From contig CAZWPX010000016.1 of NCBI GenBank assembly GCA_964636125.1, positions 1 to 64,000 on the forward strand: DNA of 64,000 bases, given 5' to 3'. The stretch comes from CAJINA01 sp964636125. Lineage in GTDB: Bacteria; Desulfobacterota; Desulfobacteria; Desulfobacterales; CAJINA01. Below the pieces are notes generated by a model. It was not told the origin of the DNA, searched no databases, and saw only the letters and a list, made by a program, of their open reading frames with translations. A program made the translations under genes and the position numbers. Shown in pieces: positions 36,308 through 45,852 of this stretch; the stretch's first letter is position 1; every line of letters begins with the position of its first letter.

Positions 36308-39300
36308 CTATTGATTGGCGGCTACGTCAAGCTTAGAATCATCCGGGGCGGGCTGATTGTCCGGGCGGTCGAAATTTACCGAGACGAGTTTTGAGATGCC
36401 CTTTTTCTCCATGGTAATACCAAAAAGGGTATCTGCAAATTCCATGCTGTGCTTGTTGTGCGTGATCATGATGATCTGAGATTTAGCGCCAATCAACTTC
36501 AAAAGATCATTGAAGCGATAGACGTTGGCATCATCCAGCGGGGCGTCGATCTCATCCATCAGGCAAAAAGAGGCTGGTTTCAGCAGGAAGATGGAAAAAA
36601 TGAAAGCAATCGCCGAAAGGGCTTTTTCACCACCCGAAAGCAAGCTCATACGGGTCAGTTTTTTTCCGGGTGGCTGGATCATGAACTCGACTCCGGTTTC
36701 GAGGGGGTTGCCGGGTTCCGTCATAATTAATTTGGCCGAGCCGCCCTCAAACAGACGGGGAAAGATTTCTTTGATTTTTTCATTGACCGCGTTAAAGGTG
36801 GCCAGAAATTTTTCCTGGGTAATGCGATTAATTTTCCGGATCACACGATGCAGATCGTCGATGGCCTTTAACAGATCATCCCGCTGTTCAATGAGAAAGT
36901 CCTGGCGGTCTTTCAGCTGATCGTACTCCCGGATTGCCCCGAGATTGACATCCGTGATGCTGGCAATTCTTTTTCGGCATTTTTCGAGTTCGGTTTCTTT
37001 CTGCTTGACGGTCTGCCCGGGGTCTTCCGGGTCTTGCTCTACTTGAGCATCAATTTCCTGCTGCAACACCTGCATGGTTTTATGATACCGCTCGATCAAC
37101 CGGTTCTCAAGGTTTTCGCACTGCATTTTTTGCTGGGACAGGTCGAGTTCCACCAGCCTGATTTTCTGATTGGCAGCCTCTCTTTTGCTGATCAATTGTG
37201 AAGCGGCCTGATCATTTTCACGCAGCTGTGTATCGATCGAGTTGAAATCGTGCTCATTGTCCTCCAGGACTGTATCCAGTTTCTTTACGTTTGCATACAG
37301 AGTTTGCAGGACTGTTTCACCCTCGTCGATTCGAAATTTCGAATCGGAGGTTTTCCTTATTTTCCGGGTGATCTCCACCTGGAGTTGTTCTTTCCGGGTC
37401 AGGCCGTCCGACCGGAATTCATTTAGGCGGCGCAGGGTGTTGTTGCTGTTTTCCAGGCCTGCATTGGATGCGGTCAGCTTCATTTTCAAGTCAATGATAT
37501 GCTGGTTGAAGCTTTCCAGTTTGTTCTTCAGCGCTTCGATCTTTCCAGTGGTGATCGTCACATTTTCCTGGGCGGATGTGATCTGGGCACCGATTTTTTC
37601 GATAGCCTGCTTGGTTCGGGCCATCTCGGCATCGGTGTCATCCGCTTCGCCCAGGATCTGATCCTGTTCCAGTTGAACAACTTCAAGGTGGCGCCGGGCA
37701 TGCTTCAGGTCTTCGGTGACTTTGTACAGCTCTTTCTCGGCTTCGATTTCATCCTGGATCTGTTCACTGCGTTCCTCAAAGAGTTGCTGCAGTTCGATTT
37801 CCATTGCCCGGGCTTGCGCTTCCAGTTCAGCCTGGATGGCATGGCCCGTTTCAAGATCTTTAACTACCGTTTGAATCGTTTTCGCGAGGTTTTTGATTTC
37901 TGATTTTTTGGCCAGAATACCGGCCAGCTTATCCTTGCTGCCGCCGACGATGATCCCCCGGTCGGTGATCAAATCGCCCTGGCGGGTGACAACGGCACAA
38001 GCACCCCCGGTTTTTTCGCGCAATGCCAGGGCCCCGGCCATGTCCGCAGCGACCAGAACCCGGCCCAGCAGTTCACTGGTCAATTTCGTGTAGCCCGGCC
38101 GGGCGGTGACATAACTGGCGAGGCAGTCCCGGGAATCAACGCCGTTTTCCGGAAGCTGGGATTGGCGGATATCAGCAACCGGGATGAAACCGCTGCGGCC
38201 TGCACCCTGGGAACGCAAAAATTCAATGGCGTTCAAGCCGGACGGTGTGTCTTGCACCAGGACATACTGCAAGGATTCTCCCAGTACCGCTTCAACTGCA
38301 ATTTCATACTCAGGCTGGACTTCAAGCATGTCCGCCATCAGGCCCAGGATGTCCGCTTCAAGGCGGGTGGTCTCCTCCGGGTTTGTCGGGTTGTCTGCGG
38401 ATGGCCCGGCCTGATGCGCCTGCATAACCGCGCGGACGCCGTCTTTATACCACTCGAAGCTCTCTTCCATCTTTTTTAACGTGGCGTGTTGAGAGCGGGC
38501 CCTGTTTTTCTCGAGTTCAAGTGTCTGAACGTGCTTTACCTGTATAACCAGGGCGCTGTTTTTTTCCTTGAGCTTTCCCTGGGCTTCATCCACCCGGTTG
38601 TTCAGGGCGCCTATATCCCGTTTAATCAGGGCCAGCGTTTCATCGTTGCGTGCTTTCTTTTTCTCCAGGGCCGACAGGGCCTGTTGGGCAAGGGCTTCTT
38701 CTTCGCCGATGCGCTTGAGCCTTCGTGCCAGGTTCTCCCGGTTGCGGGTGGAATTTTGCGAGATGTTTTTCAACCGGGCTTCCTGGGTGACGTGCTCCAT
38801 AAGTTCGGTTTTGGCTATTTCAAGGGCGCGGTCCAGCGCCTGCTGCCGGCCGGTAAGTCCCCGGGAAGCGGAGAGTTCTTTTTCTAAGGCCGTATTGATA
38901 TCTGCAATCCGGTCTGAAAAGTCCCGGTTCTGACTTTCAATCTGTTCGATTTCACTGACAAGTTTGACGTTTTTGGCATCCAGATCTTCGCCTGCTGATT
39001 CGAGTTCAGTCACTTCAGTGCTAAGTCGCTGGATATCGCTGCGCAGGTGGGCCAGGTCATTCTCCAGACGGTCAATGGCTCGCTGGTCATTGTACTTGAG
39101 GGCTTTTTGTTCCGAAATCTTCTGTCGTTTCTTCTCCCTGCGAAACTTGATCTCTTCAACAGCCGCATCGATTTTCCTCAGTTCCGCGGAGTGTTCCAGA
39201 TCGGTGTCGTTCAGTTCTTTGAGCAGGCGTTCCAGTTCCGAAATCTTGTGCGTGTAATCGGTATGGTATCCGCAGGACAACGTGACATCCAGCGTGCGGA

Positions 39301-39973
39301 TACGTGTTTTGAACTTATTGTACAATTCGGCTTTGCGAGCCTGGCGCTTCAGACTGGCCATCTGGCGGCTGATTTCAGAAGTGATGTCAGTCAGTCTCAG
39401 CAGGTTCTGCTGGGTGGAAGCGACCTTGCGGAGTGCTTCTGTTTTGCGGGCTTTGTAGCGGGTGACCCCGGAGGCTTCCTCGATGAAGGCCCGGCGTTCA
39501 TCCGGCCCGGCATCCGTGATCGCGCCGATGTTGCCCTGCTGTATGACCGCATAAGATCTGGCGCCCATGCCGCTGCCCACAAAAATGTTGTAGATGTCTT
39601 TCAAGCGACAGGGCTGTTTGTTGATATAGTAAACCCTTTCACCGGAGCGATAGACACGCCGGGTGATCATGATTTCTGTGAAATCTCTGAATTCTTCCGG
39701 CCCGGAGCCGCTTTCATTGGAAAGGGTTAAAGAGACTTCGGCCATGTTGAGTGAAGGGATGCCGGTGGTGCCTGAGAAAATAACATCCTGCATGGACTTG
39801 CCGCGCAGCTGTTTGGCGCTCTGTTCCCCCATGACCCACCGGAGGGCATCCACGACATTGCTTTTCCCGCAGCCATTGGGTCCGACAATTGCGGAAATAC
39901 CGTGGGGGAATTTTATAACCGATCTTTCGTGGAAAGATTTAAAACCTGTGATTTCCAGCTTTTTAAGCCGCAT
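36308..39973 (-). CDS. smc: Chromosome segregation ATPase SMC
   Basis: Condensin subunit that organises the chromosome, 1221 aa. The N-terminal head has Walker A GPNGCGKSNVVDAL; two long coiled coils flank a hinge (about residues 520-680, rich in Gly and Val); the C-terminal head has the signature LLSGGEKALSAIAFIF and Walker B FCLMDEIDAPLDD. The length is in the normal range. A well-formed promoter lies upstream, and ftsY is the next gene in the same direction. Confidence 0.97.
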   Translation of the reverse strand: MRLKKLEITGFKSFHERSVIKFPHGISAIVGPNGCGKSNVVDALRWVMGEQSAKQLRGKSMQDVIFSGTTGIPSLNMAEVSLTLSNESGSGPEEFRDFTEIMITRRVYRSGERVYYINKQPCRLKDIYNIFVGSGMGARSYAVIQQGNIGAITDAGPDERRAFIEEASGVTRYKARKTEALRKVASTQQNLLRLTDITSEISRQMASLKRQARKAELYNKFKTRIRTLDVTLSCGYHTDYTHKISELERLLKELNDTDLEHSAELRKIDAAVEEIKFRREKKRQKISEQKALKYNDQRAIDRLENDLAHLRSDIQRLSTEVTELESAGEDLDAKNVKLVSEIEQIESQNRDFSDRIADINTALEKELSASRGLTGRQQALDRALEIAKTELMEHVTQEARLKNISQNSTRNRENLARRLKRIGEEEALAQQALSALEKKKARNDETLALIKRDIGALNNRVDEAQGKLKEKNSALVIQVKHVQTLELEKNRARSQHATLKKMEESFEWYKDGVRAVMQAHQAGPSADNPTNPEETTRLEADILGLMADMLEVQPEYEIAVEAVLGESLQYVLVQDTPSGLNAIEFLRSQGAGRSGFIPVADIRQSQLPENGVDSRDCLASYVTARPGYTKLTSELLGRVLVAADMAGALALREKTGGACAVVTRQGDLITDRGIIVGGSKDKLAGILAKKSEIKNLAKTIQTVVKDLETGHAIQAELEAQARAMEIELQQLFEERSEQIQDEIEAEKELYKVTEDLKHARRHLEVVQLEQDQILGEADDTDAEMARTKQAIEKIGAQITSAQENVTITTGKIEALKNKLESFNQHIIDLKMKLTASNAGLENSNNTLRRLNEFRSDGLTRKEQLQVEITRKIRKTSDSKFRIDEGETVLQTLYANVKKLDTVLEDNEHDFNSIDTQLRENDQAASQLISKREAANQKIRLVELDLSQQKMQCENLENRLIERYHKTMQVLQQEIDAQVEQDPEDPGQTVKQKETELEKCRKRIASITDVNLGAIREYDQLKDRQDFLIEQRDDLLKAIDDLHRVIRKINRITQEKFLATFNAVNEKIKEIFPRLFEGGSAKLIMTEPGNPLETGVEFMIQPPGKKLTRMSLLSGGEKALSAIAFIFSIFLLKPASFCLMDEIDAPLDDANVYRFNDLLKLIGAKSQIIMITHNKHSMEFADTLFGITMEKKGISKLVSVNFDRPDNQPAPDDSKLDVAANQ

Positions 39974-40043
39974 ATGAAAGTGTGAACATCCTTTTGGGTT
40001 GGTTCTGGAAGCTACCTTGATTTACCTGGTAACAGTGGGCCAA

Positions 40044-40072
40044 GGTATACCAGATAGCCGGGGGGATGTAAA
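40044..40072 (-). promoter_or_regulatory. Sigma-70 promoter of smc
   Basis: On the minus strand TTTACA and TATACC are separated by 17 bases, about 70 bases before the smc start. The remaining gap up to 40303 shows no gene or other recognisable site. Confidence 0.6.
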
Positions 40073-40303
40073 GTGAAAACACAACAGGGGGTAGGTGTTT
40101 GGTGTGTAAAATACTATATGTGGTGTAATTAAGGAATCCGAACAAAATCGGGAACATGGTGCCGGCGTCAGCCAGGCCAGGGTGTGTCAGGGGGTTTTAC
40201 CAAGGTGTAACGGCGCCGGTCGATTCGATGCAGTCTTCTCAGGGAGATAAAATTGTCACACCAGGGCCAGCTCCGAGATAATTGGCTATGCCCTGCAGGC
40301 TGA

Positions 40304-40437
40304 GGCAAGTGCCTTAAGTGAACTAAAGTTTAAAGTGATCAAAGTTAAGGCATTCTACTGATTGTATAAAACCAGCGGAGCGGAGCGACTCCAGAACTTT
40401 GGATCACTTCAAACTTATCAGTTTACTCGGTCAGGCG
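40304..40437. repeat. Family E palindromic element, full copy
   Basis: The left arm (GTGCCTTAAGTGAACTAAAG, then TTTAAAGTGATCAAAGTT) pairs with the complement of AAGTTTGAAGTGATCCAAAG in the right arm. The centre contains a GCGGAGCGGAGCGACTCC stretch. It lies downstream of the minus-strand amino-acid ATPase gene (stop at 40476) and may also act as its 3' hairpin. Confidence 0.65.
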
Positions 40438-40475
40438 GCAGGCCAGATTTGATCCCGCTGGATCCACGGTAAACA

Positions 40476-41207
40476 TTACAGGATCTGGCTGAGGAAAAGC
40501 TTGGTACGATCATGGTCCGGGTCTTCAAAGAAATGTTCCGGCGTGCCGACCTCCACGATTTTGCCCTCATCCATGAAGATGACCCGATCCGCCACTTCCC
40601 GGGCAAAACCCATTTCGTGGGTGACGCAGACCATGGTCATGCCCTCCTTGGCCAGGGTTTTCATAACGTCCAGGACTTCACCGATCATTTCCGGATCCAG
40701 GGCGGATGTCGGTTCATCAAACAGCATGATCTTGGGTTCCATGGCCAGGGCGCGGGCGATGGCCACACGCTGCTGTTGACCGCCTGAAAGCTGATCCGGG
40801 TAGACATTAATCTTGTCCACAATGCCAACCTTCTTCAGAAGTACCATCGCTTTGTCGCGGGCCTCCTTTTTGGGCCGTTTGCGGACTACGGTCTGGGCCA
40901 GGGTGACGTTTTCAAGGACAGTCTTATGCGGGAACAGGTTAAAGGATTGGAAGACCATGCCCACTTCGGCGCGAACTTTGTTGATATTCGTTTTCCGGTC
41001 CAGGATATCGATATCATCAATAATGATGTGTCCGCTGGTGGCTGTCTCCAGATGATTAAGGCACCTGAGCAGGGTGCTCTTTCCGGAACCGGAAGGTCCG
41101 ATCACCACCACCACTTCGCCGGCCTCTATTTTTGTGGTCACATCCACAAGGGCTTTGACCTCATGGGGCACCAGAAAGGTTTTATAGACATTTTTAACAT
41201 CGATCAC
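40476..41207 (-). CDS. Polar amino-acid ABC transporter ATPase (GlnQ-like)
   Basis: Energy-coupling subunit, 243 aa, of the GlnQ/HisP class: Walker A GPSGSGKSTLLRCLN, signature LSGGQQQRVAIARALA, Walker B IMLFDEPTSALDP and H loop VCVTHEMGFAREVADRV. Its start overlaps the permease stop by 4 bases. With the two genes upstream it forms a three-part uptake system. Confidence 0.94.
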   Translation of the reverse strand: MIDVKNVYKTFLVPHEVKALVDVTTKIEAGEVVVVIGPSGSGKSTLLRCLNHLETATSGHIIIDDIDILDRKTNINKVRAEVGMVFQSFNLFPHKTVLENVTLAQTVVRKRPKKEARDKAMVLLKKVGIVDKINVYPDQLSGGQQQRVAIARALAMEPKIMLFDEPTSALDPEMIGEVLDVMKTLAKEGMTMVCVTHEMGFAREVADRVIFMDEGKIVEVGTPEHFFEDPDHDRTKLFLSQIL

Positions 41208-42217
41208 GAGGTTTCATACCTCCTTTCCAGATGTTGGACAAACATTGAAAGCGTGAAGGTCAAAACGAGATACATGATGGCACAGACAAACCAGAATTCA
41301 TACGGCTGCAGGCTGACCGTGATTGCTTCACGGGTAGCCTTGGTCAGTTCCCGGATTGCGATCATGCCCAACAGGGAGGAGTCCTTGACCAGGCTGATGA
41401 ACTGGCCGGCCAGAGGCGGCAGGATGCGCCGCATGGCCTGGGGCAAAATGATGTGGAACATCGACTGGGCACCGGTCATGCCCAGTGAGCGGGACGCTTC
41501 CGACTGGCCCTTGTGAATGGACTGGATTCCGGCCCGGACAATTTCGGTGACATAGGCGCCGGTAAAACAGGCCAGGGACGCCACCCCGTAATAGATCGCC
41601 GGAATTTCATGTAAGCTGTAGCGTATAAGGATATTGTTGACCAGAGTGGCAAATACAAAATACCAGATAAATATCTGAACCAGCAACGGGGAGCCGCGGA
41701 TGATTTCTACATAGGTGATGGCCGCCCATTTCAGGGCGGGATTGGAAGAAATTCGGGCAATGCCCCCCAACAGCCCGATCAGAATGCCGAAAACGATGGA
41801 ATACAGACTAACCTTAAGGGTGATCCACATGCCCTGCACCATGATCCCGGGGCGCCATTCCTTGTAAAGCCCCAGGGTATCGCCTGGTGAAATCATGTCG
41901 CCTTCATAAACCATGACCTCCACCTTTTCGTGCTCAATGGTGTATGTTTCGACGCCGTCTTCACCTTTCACCTTGATAACCGTACGGGTGCTGCCTTGGG
42001 AGATGGATTCCACATCGCCTTCGATATCGGCTTTTATTTCGACGCTTTCATGATGGGCAAAGTAACGGGGGATGTTGTACCAGCGCCAGACATAATCAAT
42101 TTCAATCGCAGCCACATATAGAAAGGCAAGTATTGAGAATATTCCCAGAAAAAAAACACTTAACCAGAACGCGGTGTTCGCCTTGCTGCGAGGTTTCTGC
42201 AGGCTTGAAGATTCCAT
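41204..42217 (-). CDS. Polar amino-acid ABC transporter permease with an N-terminal insertion
   Basis: Membrane subunit, 337 aa. The C-terminal two thirds are a normal HisM/GlnP permease (TYVEIIRGSPLLVQIFIWYF; EAA loop EASRSLGMTGAQSMFHIILPQAM). Before it lie an extra membrane helix (about 17-38) and roughly 80 residues of soluble beta-rich sequence (VEIKADIEGDVESISQGST ... YEGDMISPGDTLGLYK) that ordinary GlnP proteins lack. ATG 42217 is preferred because AGGAA lies about 7 bases upstream; another in-frame ATG is at 42235. A strong hairpin separates it from the binding-protein gene. Confidence 0.88.
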   Translation of the reverse strand: MESSSLQKPRSKANTAFWLSVFFLGIFSILAFLYVAAIEIDYVWRWYNIPRYFAHHESVEIKADIEGDVESISQGSTRTVIKVKGEDGVETYTIEHEKVEVMVYEGDMISPGDTLGLYKEWRPGIMVQGMWITLKVSLYSIVFGILIGLLGGIARISSNPALKWAAITYVEIIRGSPLLVQIFIWYFVFATLVNNILIRYSLHEIPAIYYGVASLACFTGAYVTEIVRAGIQSIHKGQSEASRSLGMTGAQSMFHIILPQAMRRILPPLAGQFISLVKDSSLLGMIAIRELTKATREAITVSLQPYEFWFVCAIMYLVLTFTLSMFVQHLERRYETS

Positions 42218-42237
42218 ATCAGTTCCTGTGTGCAAAA

Positions 42238-42275
42238 CAGGCCGGCAACTCCGGGATGCCCGGGCTGCCGGCCTG
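42238..42275 (-). terminator. Hairpin between binding-protein and permease genes
   Basis: On the minus strand CAGGCCGGCA pairs perfectly with TGCCGGCCTG and is followed by only four T. Such a partial terminator or mRNA-stabilising stem is common after binding-protein genes, which must be made in excess over the permease. Confidence 0.65.
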
Positions 42276-42308
42276 AAATAAGAGCCTGGTGTTGCTCAAG
42301 TCGGGGGA

Positions 42309-43136
42309 CTATTCGATATCTTTGATCCAGGCAGTGCTTTTGATCCACTTGTCGTAAATTTTGGCATAGCGGCCATCGTTTTTAACCTGGCGCAGGAAGT
42401 TGTTGAGCCAGTTCATGAAATCGGGATCGCCCTTGCGGATTGCCCAGGCAAGCGGTTCGAACGTAAAAGGTTCGTCCAGGAAGATCAGTTTGCCGGCGCC
42501 CTGCTGGGCCATGAAGGTGGCGCAAAAGGGGAGGTCGTATACAGTCGCATCGGCTTTGCCGTTGAGGACTTCCAGGGCAGCTTCGGACTCGGATTCAAAA
42601 GATTTGTATTTGGCTTTGGGGATCAGGCGTTTGATAGCCTGTTCGCCGGTGGTGCCAAGTTTAGAGCAGACCGTGTATTTCGGGTTGTTGAGATCTTTGT
42701 AGGATTTTATCTTGCCGGCGTTCCGTTTATTCAGCAGAATTGTCTGGCCTACAATGATATAGGGATCCGCGAAGTTGATCTTGAGATTTCTCTCCTGGGT
42801 AGCCGTCATACCACTGATAATAATATCAAATTTCTTGGTAATCAGGGCGGGGATGATGCCGTCCCAGGCAGTGTTGACCGGTACAAATTTCACGCCCATG
42901 GCCTTGGCCATCTCTTTGGCCATGTCAATGTCGAATCCGATAAAGCGGCCTTTTTTGTCCGCCATTTCAAACGGCATGTAGCCGGCCTCGAAACCAACCC
43001 GGAGCTGTCCGCGCTTGGTGATCTGCTCCAGTGTAGATTTTTTAGCAAGATCAATGTCCGACCCGATCGCGGCTGCTGAAAAGCCAAACAGTATCGCCGT
43101 TACTAAAACCAACCCCATTACAAGACCTTTCTTCAT
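42309..43136 (-). CDS. Polar amino-acid ABC transporter binding protein
   Basis: Periplasmic binding protein, 275 aa, with signal peptide (MKKGLVMGLVLVTAILFGFS; cleavage near residue 26) and the SBP_bac_3 fold: LRVGFEAGYMPFEMADKKGRFIGFDIDMAKEMA, then DIIISGMTATQERNLKINFADPY. The ligand-contact residues are of the general amino-acid type, so the exact substrate is open. A strong AAAAGGAGGGG site precedes the ATG. It is the first gene of the transporter operon. Confidence 0.92.
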   Translation of the reverse strand: MKKGLVMGLVLVTAILFGFSAAAIGSDIDLAKKSTLEQITKRGQLRVGFEAGYMPFEMADKKGRFIGFDIDMAKEMAKAMGVKFVPVNTAWDGIIPALITKKFDIIISGMTATQERNLKINFADPYIIVGQTILLNKRNAGKIKSYKDLNNPKYTVCSKLGTTGEQAIKRLIPKAKYKSFESESEAALEVLNGKADATVYDLPFCATFMAQQGAGKLIFLDEPFTFEPLAWAIRKGDPDFMNWLNNFLRQVKNDGRYAKIYDKWIKSTAWIKDIE

Positions 43137-43685
43137 CTTAACCCCTCCTTTTCAAATGTCTCTGTTTGTTGGATGTTTCCCCAGAGGAAAATCCTGTATT
43201 CAGTGGGACCACGTGCCGGCCGGGCAATATCGTGCTAACAGGCCGTATTCACACCGTGCTGACTGATGATCCGGTATATATCAGATAGCACCTAAAGTAA
43301 AGATTTGTTTAGCGTTTGAAGGGCTGCAGGGTTCATATTGAATACATTATAATGGATCACCCATTTGTAGTTAAAGGCCGTCGATGTCAAGCAAAAGTTC
43401 CCTGTACCGCAGGGCTTTGTCCGGGGAAACGCGGCCAGGCCGTAGTAGAATTGCTATTTCACGGTCCGGCCGCTGTAATCTTGATACGGGCGCCTGGTTT
43501 CTTAGCAGAACCGGCTACGATCTCTAATCCACTTGACACGTCCTGCGGGGGGCAGGTAATATGACAGGTCGTCAGGGCCAAAGCAACTGGCCGGGCCTCA
43601 CAAAACCAATGGGGCGGCGGCATCCGCAGGTGATGACGCCTGCCGTTGTAACCACTTGTAACTTAACGAATAACGGGGAGACTCA
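43137..43685. other. Divergent intergenic region (549 bp)
   Basis: Separates the minus-strand amino-acid ABC operon from the plus-strand PPi-PFK gene. On the minus strand TTTACT and TATACC lie 17 bases apart (43276-43304), a possible promoter of the transporter. A palindromic CATTATAATG occurs near 43350. No gene, riboswitch or repeat is convincing, and a short plus-strand frame at 43316-43564 has no ribosome-binding site or protein-like character. Confidence 0.4.
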
Positions 43686-45782
43686 ATGTCTGAACGAAAT
43701 ACTGCCGACCTGGATACGCTGCTCGTCAAACCCGAGGTGCAGCAGGCTACCAGCAATATCAACGCGGAGCTGCTGGAAAGAAGGGCTTTCATACCGCCGG
43801 CCTGCGTGGCGTTCTCATCAGCCGGCACCCGGCTTGTGGAGAATCCAGAATATCGTTTTGAAATTGATCAGGAAGCGCGCAAACAGTTGCCGGGAATCAT
43901 CCTAAACAAGGTCCAGTCGGTGCAGGCCTGTTCTGTCGGGCCAGACGATTTCTCAGTACAATACCAGCGTAAACGCAAGGTTGGGGTTGTCTTTTCCGGG
44001 GGGCCGGCTCCTGGCGGCCACAACGTCATTGCCGGCCTGTTCGATGCGCTCAAAAAGGCCAACCCCGATTCGATCCTCTACGGGTTTTTGCTCGGCCCGG
44101 ACGGGATCATTGAAAATGAGGTAGTTGAGTTGACCCGTGAACGGGTTGATGAATACCGGAATCTCGGTGGTTTCACCATGATTCAAACCGGGCGCACCAA
44201 GATAGATACCGAGGAGAAGATGGCCCTTTCCAGGGAAACCTGCCTGGCACTCGGGCTGGACGCGCTGGTGGTGGTTGGCGGAGACGACTCCAATACGAAT
44301 GCGGCCTTTCTGGCCCAGGAAATGTTGGCGGAGGGCATCCAGGTGATCGGTGTTCCCAAAACCATTGACGGCGATATCCAGGTGCGGGACGCTTCCGGGG
44401 CCGTGCTGTGCGCCATGTCTTTCGGGTTTCATTCTGCTGCGCGCGGATTTTCACAAAACATCAGTAACCTCTGTACGGATGCCAGTTCGGACGTAAAATA
44501 CTGGCATATCTGTAAGGTGATGGGACGTGTGGCCAGCCATCTGGCGCTCGAGGTGGCCTTGCAGACCCATGCCAATATTACCCTGATTGGAGAGGACCTG
44601 GCCAACTATGTGGATCTAAAACGGATTGCGGAAGCGGAAAAGGCAGGCACGACGGACTATACCGCTTACGGTATGACCCTGCGGCACCTGTCCCGCGTGA
44701 TCTGCGACGGTATCATCCGGCGGGCCGCGATGGGCAAAAATTACGGTGTTCTGGTCATACCCGAAGGGGTTTTGGAATTCATTAATGAGATTCAGACCTA
44801 CATCATCAAACTCAGCACCATCATCGGAAGTTACAACGATACCCACGACATAGACTTTCACAAGACCTTCGTGCCCCTGGACGAGAAACTTGAGTATCTC
44901 CGGCGGCTTAAGCAGCAGGCTGGTGAGAATGGCGGGCTGTCCATCTGGAATGCCCGTGACAACGACCTGTTCAACGACATCCCGGATTTTTTCAAGGAGG
45001 GATTGCTCACCGAACGGGACAGCCATGGAAATTTCCAGTTCTCACTGGTGCAGACAGATAAAATTCTCATGGAACTGGTCAAGGACTACCTGGACATCCT
45101 GAAGGAGAAAGGGTTGTACAAGGTGGGCATTGAGTCAGACTATTTTAGGAAAATCATGGCTGCCGGAGACCTGGATCCGGAACAGATCGGACCGGTGCTG
45201 TTCCAAAATTTCGGCCAGGATCCCTGCCTGCTTGTGAAAAAGAGTATTTTTTCCATCAAGACGCTTAAGCAGACCCTGGTGAGTGCCGGGGTCATTCCGG
45301 ACGAGGGCGAGGTCCCGGCGGCAGTCATGAAAATCTATAAAAAATCAACCCCGAGTTTCAAAACCCAGCGCCATTTTTACGGGTACGACGGTAGGGGGAG
45401 CCACCCCACCCGGTTTGACTGCAACTACACATACAATCTCGGACTTACCGCTTTCAGTCTGATTGCCAACGGCGCAACCGGTCAGATGGCGGCCATTAAA
45501 AATCTGGAGAAAGAGTTTTCCGAATGGGAGCCGGTGGGGATTCCCATTGCCCCGCTTATGCGGCTTGAAGAGCGCAAAGGGAAATTGGCCCTGGTACTTG
45601 AAAAGAGTGTGGTCGAACTGGATTCAGTCGCTTTTCGGGTGGTGCAAGCCTACCGGGAAAAGTGGCTGGCGGCCCAGCCGGGTCCGGACAACTACCGGCG
45701 GCCCGGTCCTATCCGATTCACGGGCAAGAGTGAAGAAGATCGGCCGTTGACCCTGGTGCTGAATGCCCTGGTAGACGGGTAG
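43686..45782 (+). CDS. Diphosphate--fructose-6-phosphate 1-phosphotransferase (long PPi-PFK)
   Basis: Phosphorylates fructose 6-phosphate with pyrophosphate, reversibly, in glycolysis and gluconeogenesis. At 698 aa it belongs to the long clade, with extensions at both ends of the PFK core. The donor site reads GGDDSNTNA, with Asp201 where ATP enzymes have Gly, and the catalytic loop is PKTIDGD, with Lys225; both mark PPi use. Other core segments are VVFSGGPAPGGHNVIAGLFD and MGRVASHLALEVALQT. It stands alone and faces the heme operon tail to tail. Confidence 0.92.
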   Translation: MSERNTADLDTLLVKPEVQQATSNINAELLERRAFIPPACVAFSSAGTRLVENPEYRFEIDQEARKQLPGIILNKVQSVQACSVGPDDFSVQYQRKRKVGVVFSGGPAPGGHNVIAGLFDALKKANPDSILYGFLLGPDGIIENEVVELTRERVDEYRNLGGFTMIQTGRTKIDTEEKMALSRETCLALGLDALVVVGGDDSNTNAAFLAQEMLAEGIQVIGVPKTIDGDIQVRDASGAVLCAMSFGFHSAARGFSQNISNLCTDASSDVKYWHICKVMGRVASHLALEVALQTHANITLIGEDLANYVDLKRIAEAEKAGTTDYTAYGMTLRHLSRVICDGIIRRAAMGKNYGVLVIPEGVLEFINEIQTYIIKLSTIIGSYNDTHDIDFHKTFVPLDEKLEYLRRLKQQAGENGGLSIWNARDNDLFNDIPDFFKEGLLTERDSHGNFQFSLVQTDKILMELVKDYLDILKEKGLYKVGIESDYFRKIMAAGDLDPEQIGPVLFQNFGQDPCLLVKKSIFSIKTLKQTLVSAGVIPDEGEVPAAVMKIYKKSTPSFKTQRHFYGYDGRGSHPTRFDCNYTYNLGLTAFSLIANGATGQMAAIKNLEKEFSEWEPVGIPIAPLMRLEERKGKLALVLEKSVVELDSVAFRVVQAYREKWLAAQPGPDNYRRPGPIRFTGKSEEDRPLTLVLNALVDG

Positions 45783-45852
45783 CTGTTTTTCCTGATTTTT
45801 CTTTTACGCGCAATCTTGGCTCAACTTGCAGGTTTCATCAAAAGTTGAAATC

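Noticed and set aside
43316..43564. 82-codon plus-strand frame upstream of PPi-PFK
   Set aside because: No ribosome-binding site, no domain and unusual composition for the region; kept as non-coding leader or promoter DNA.
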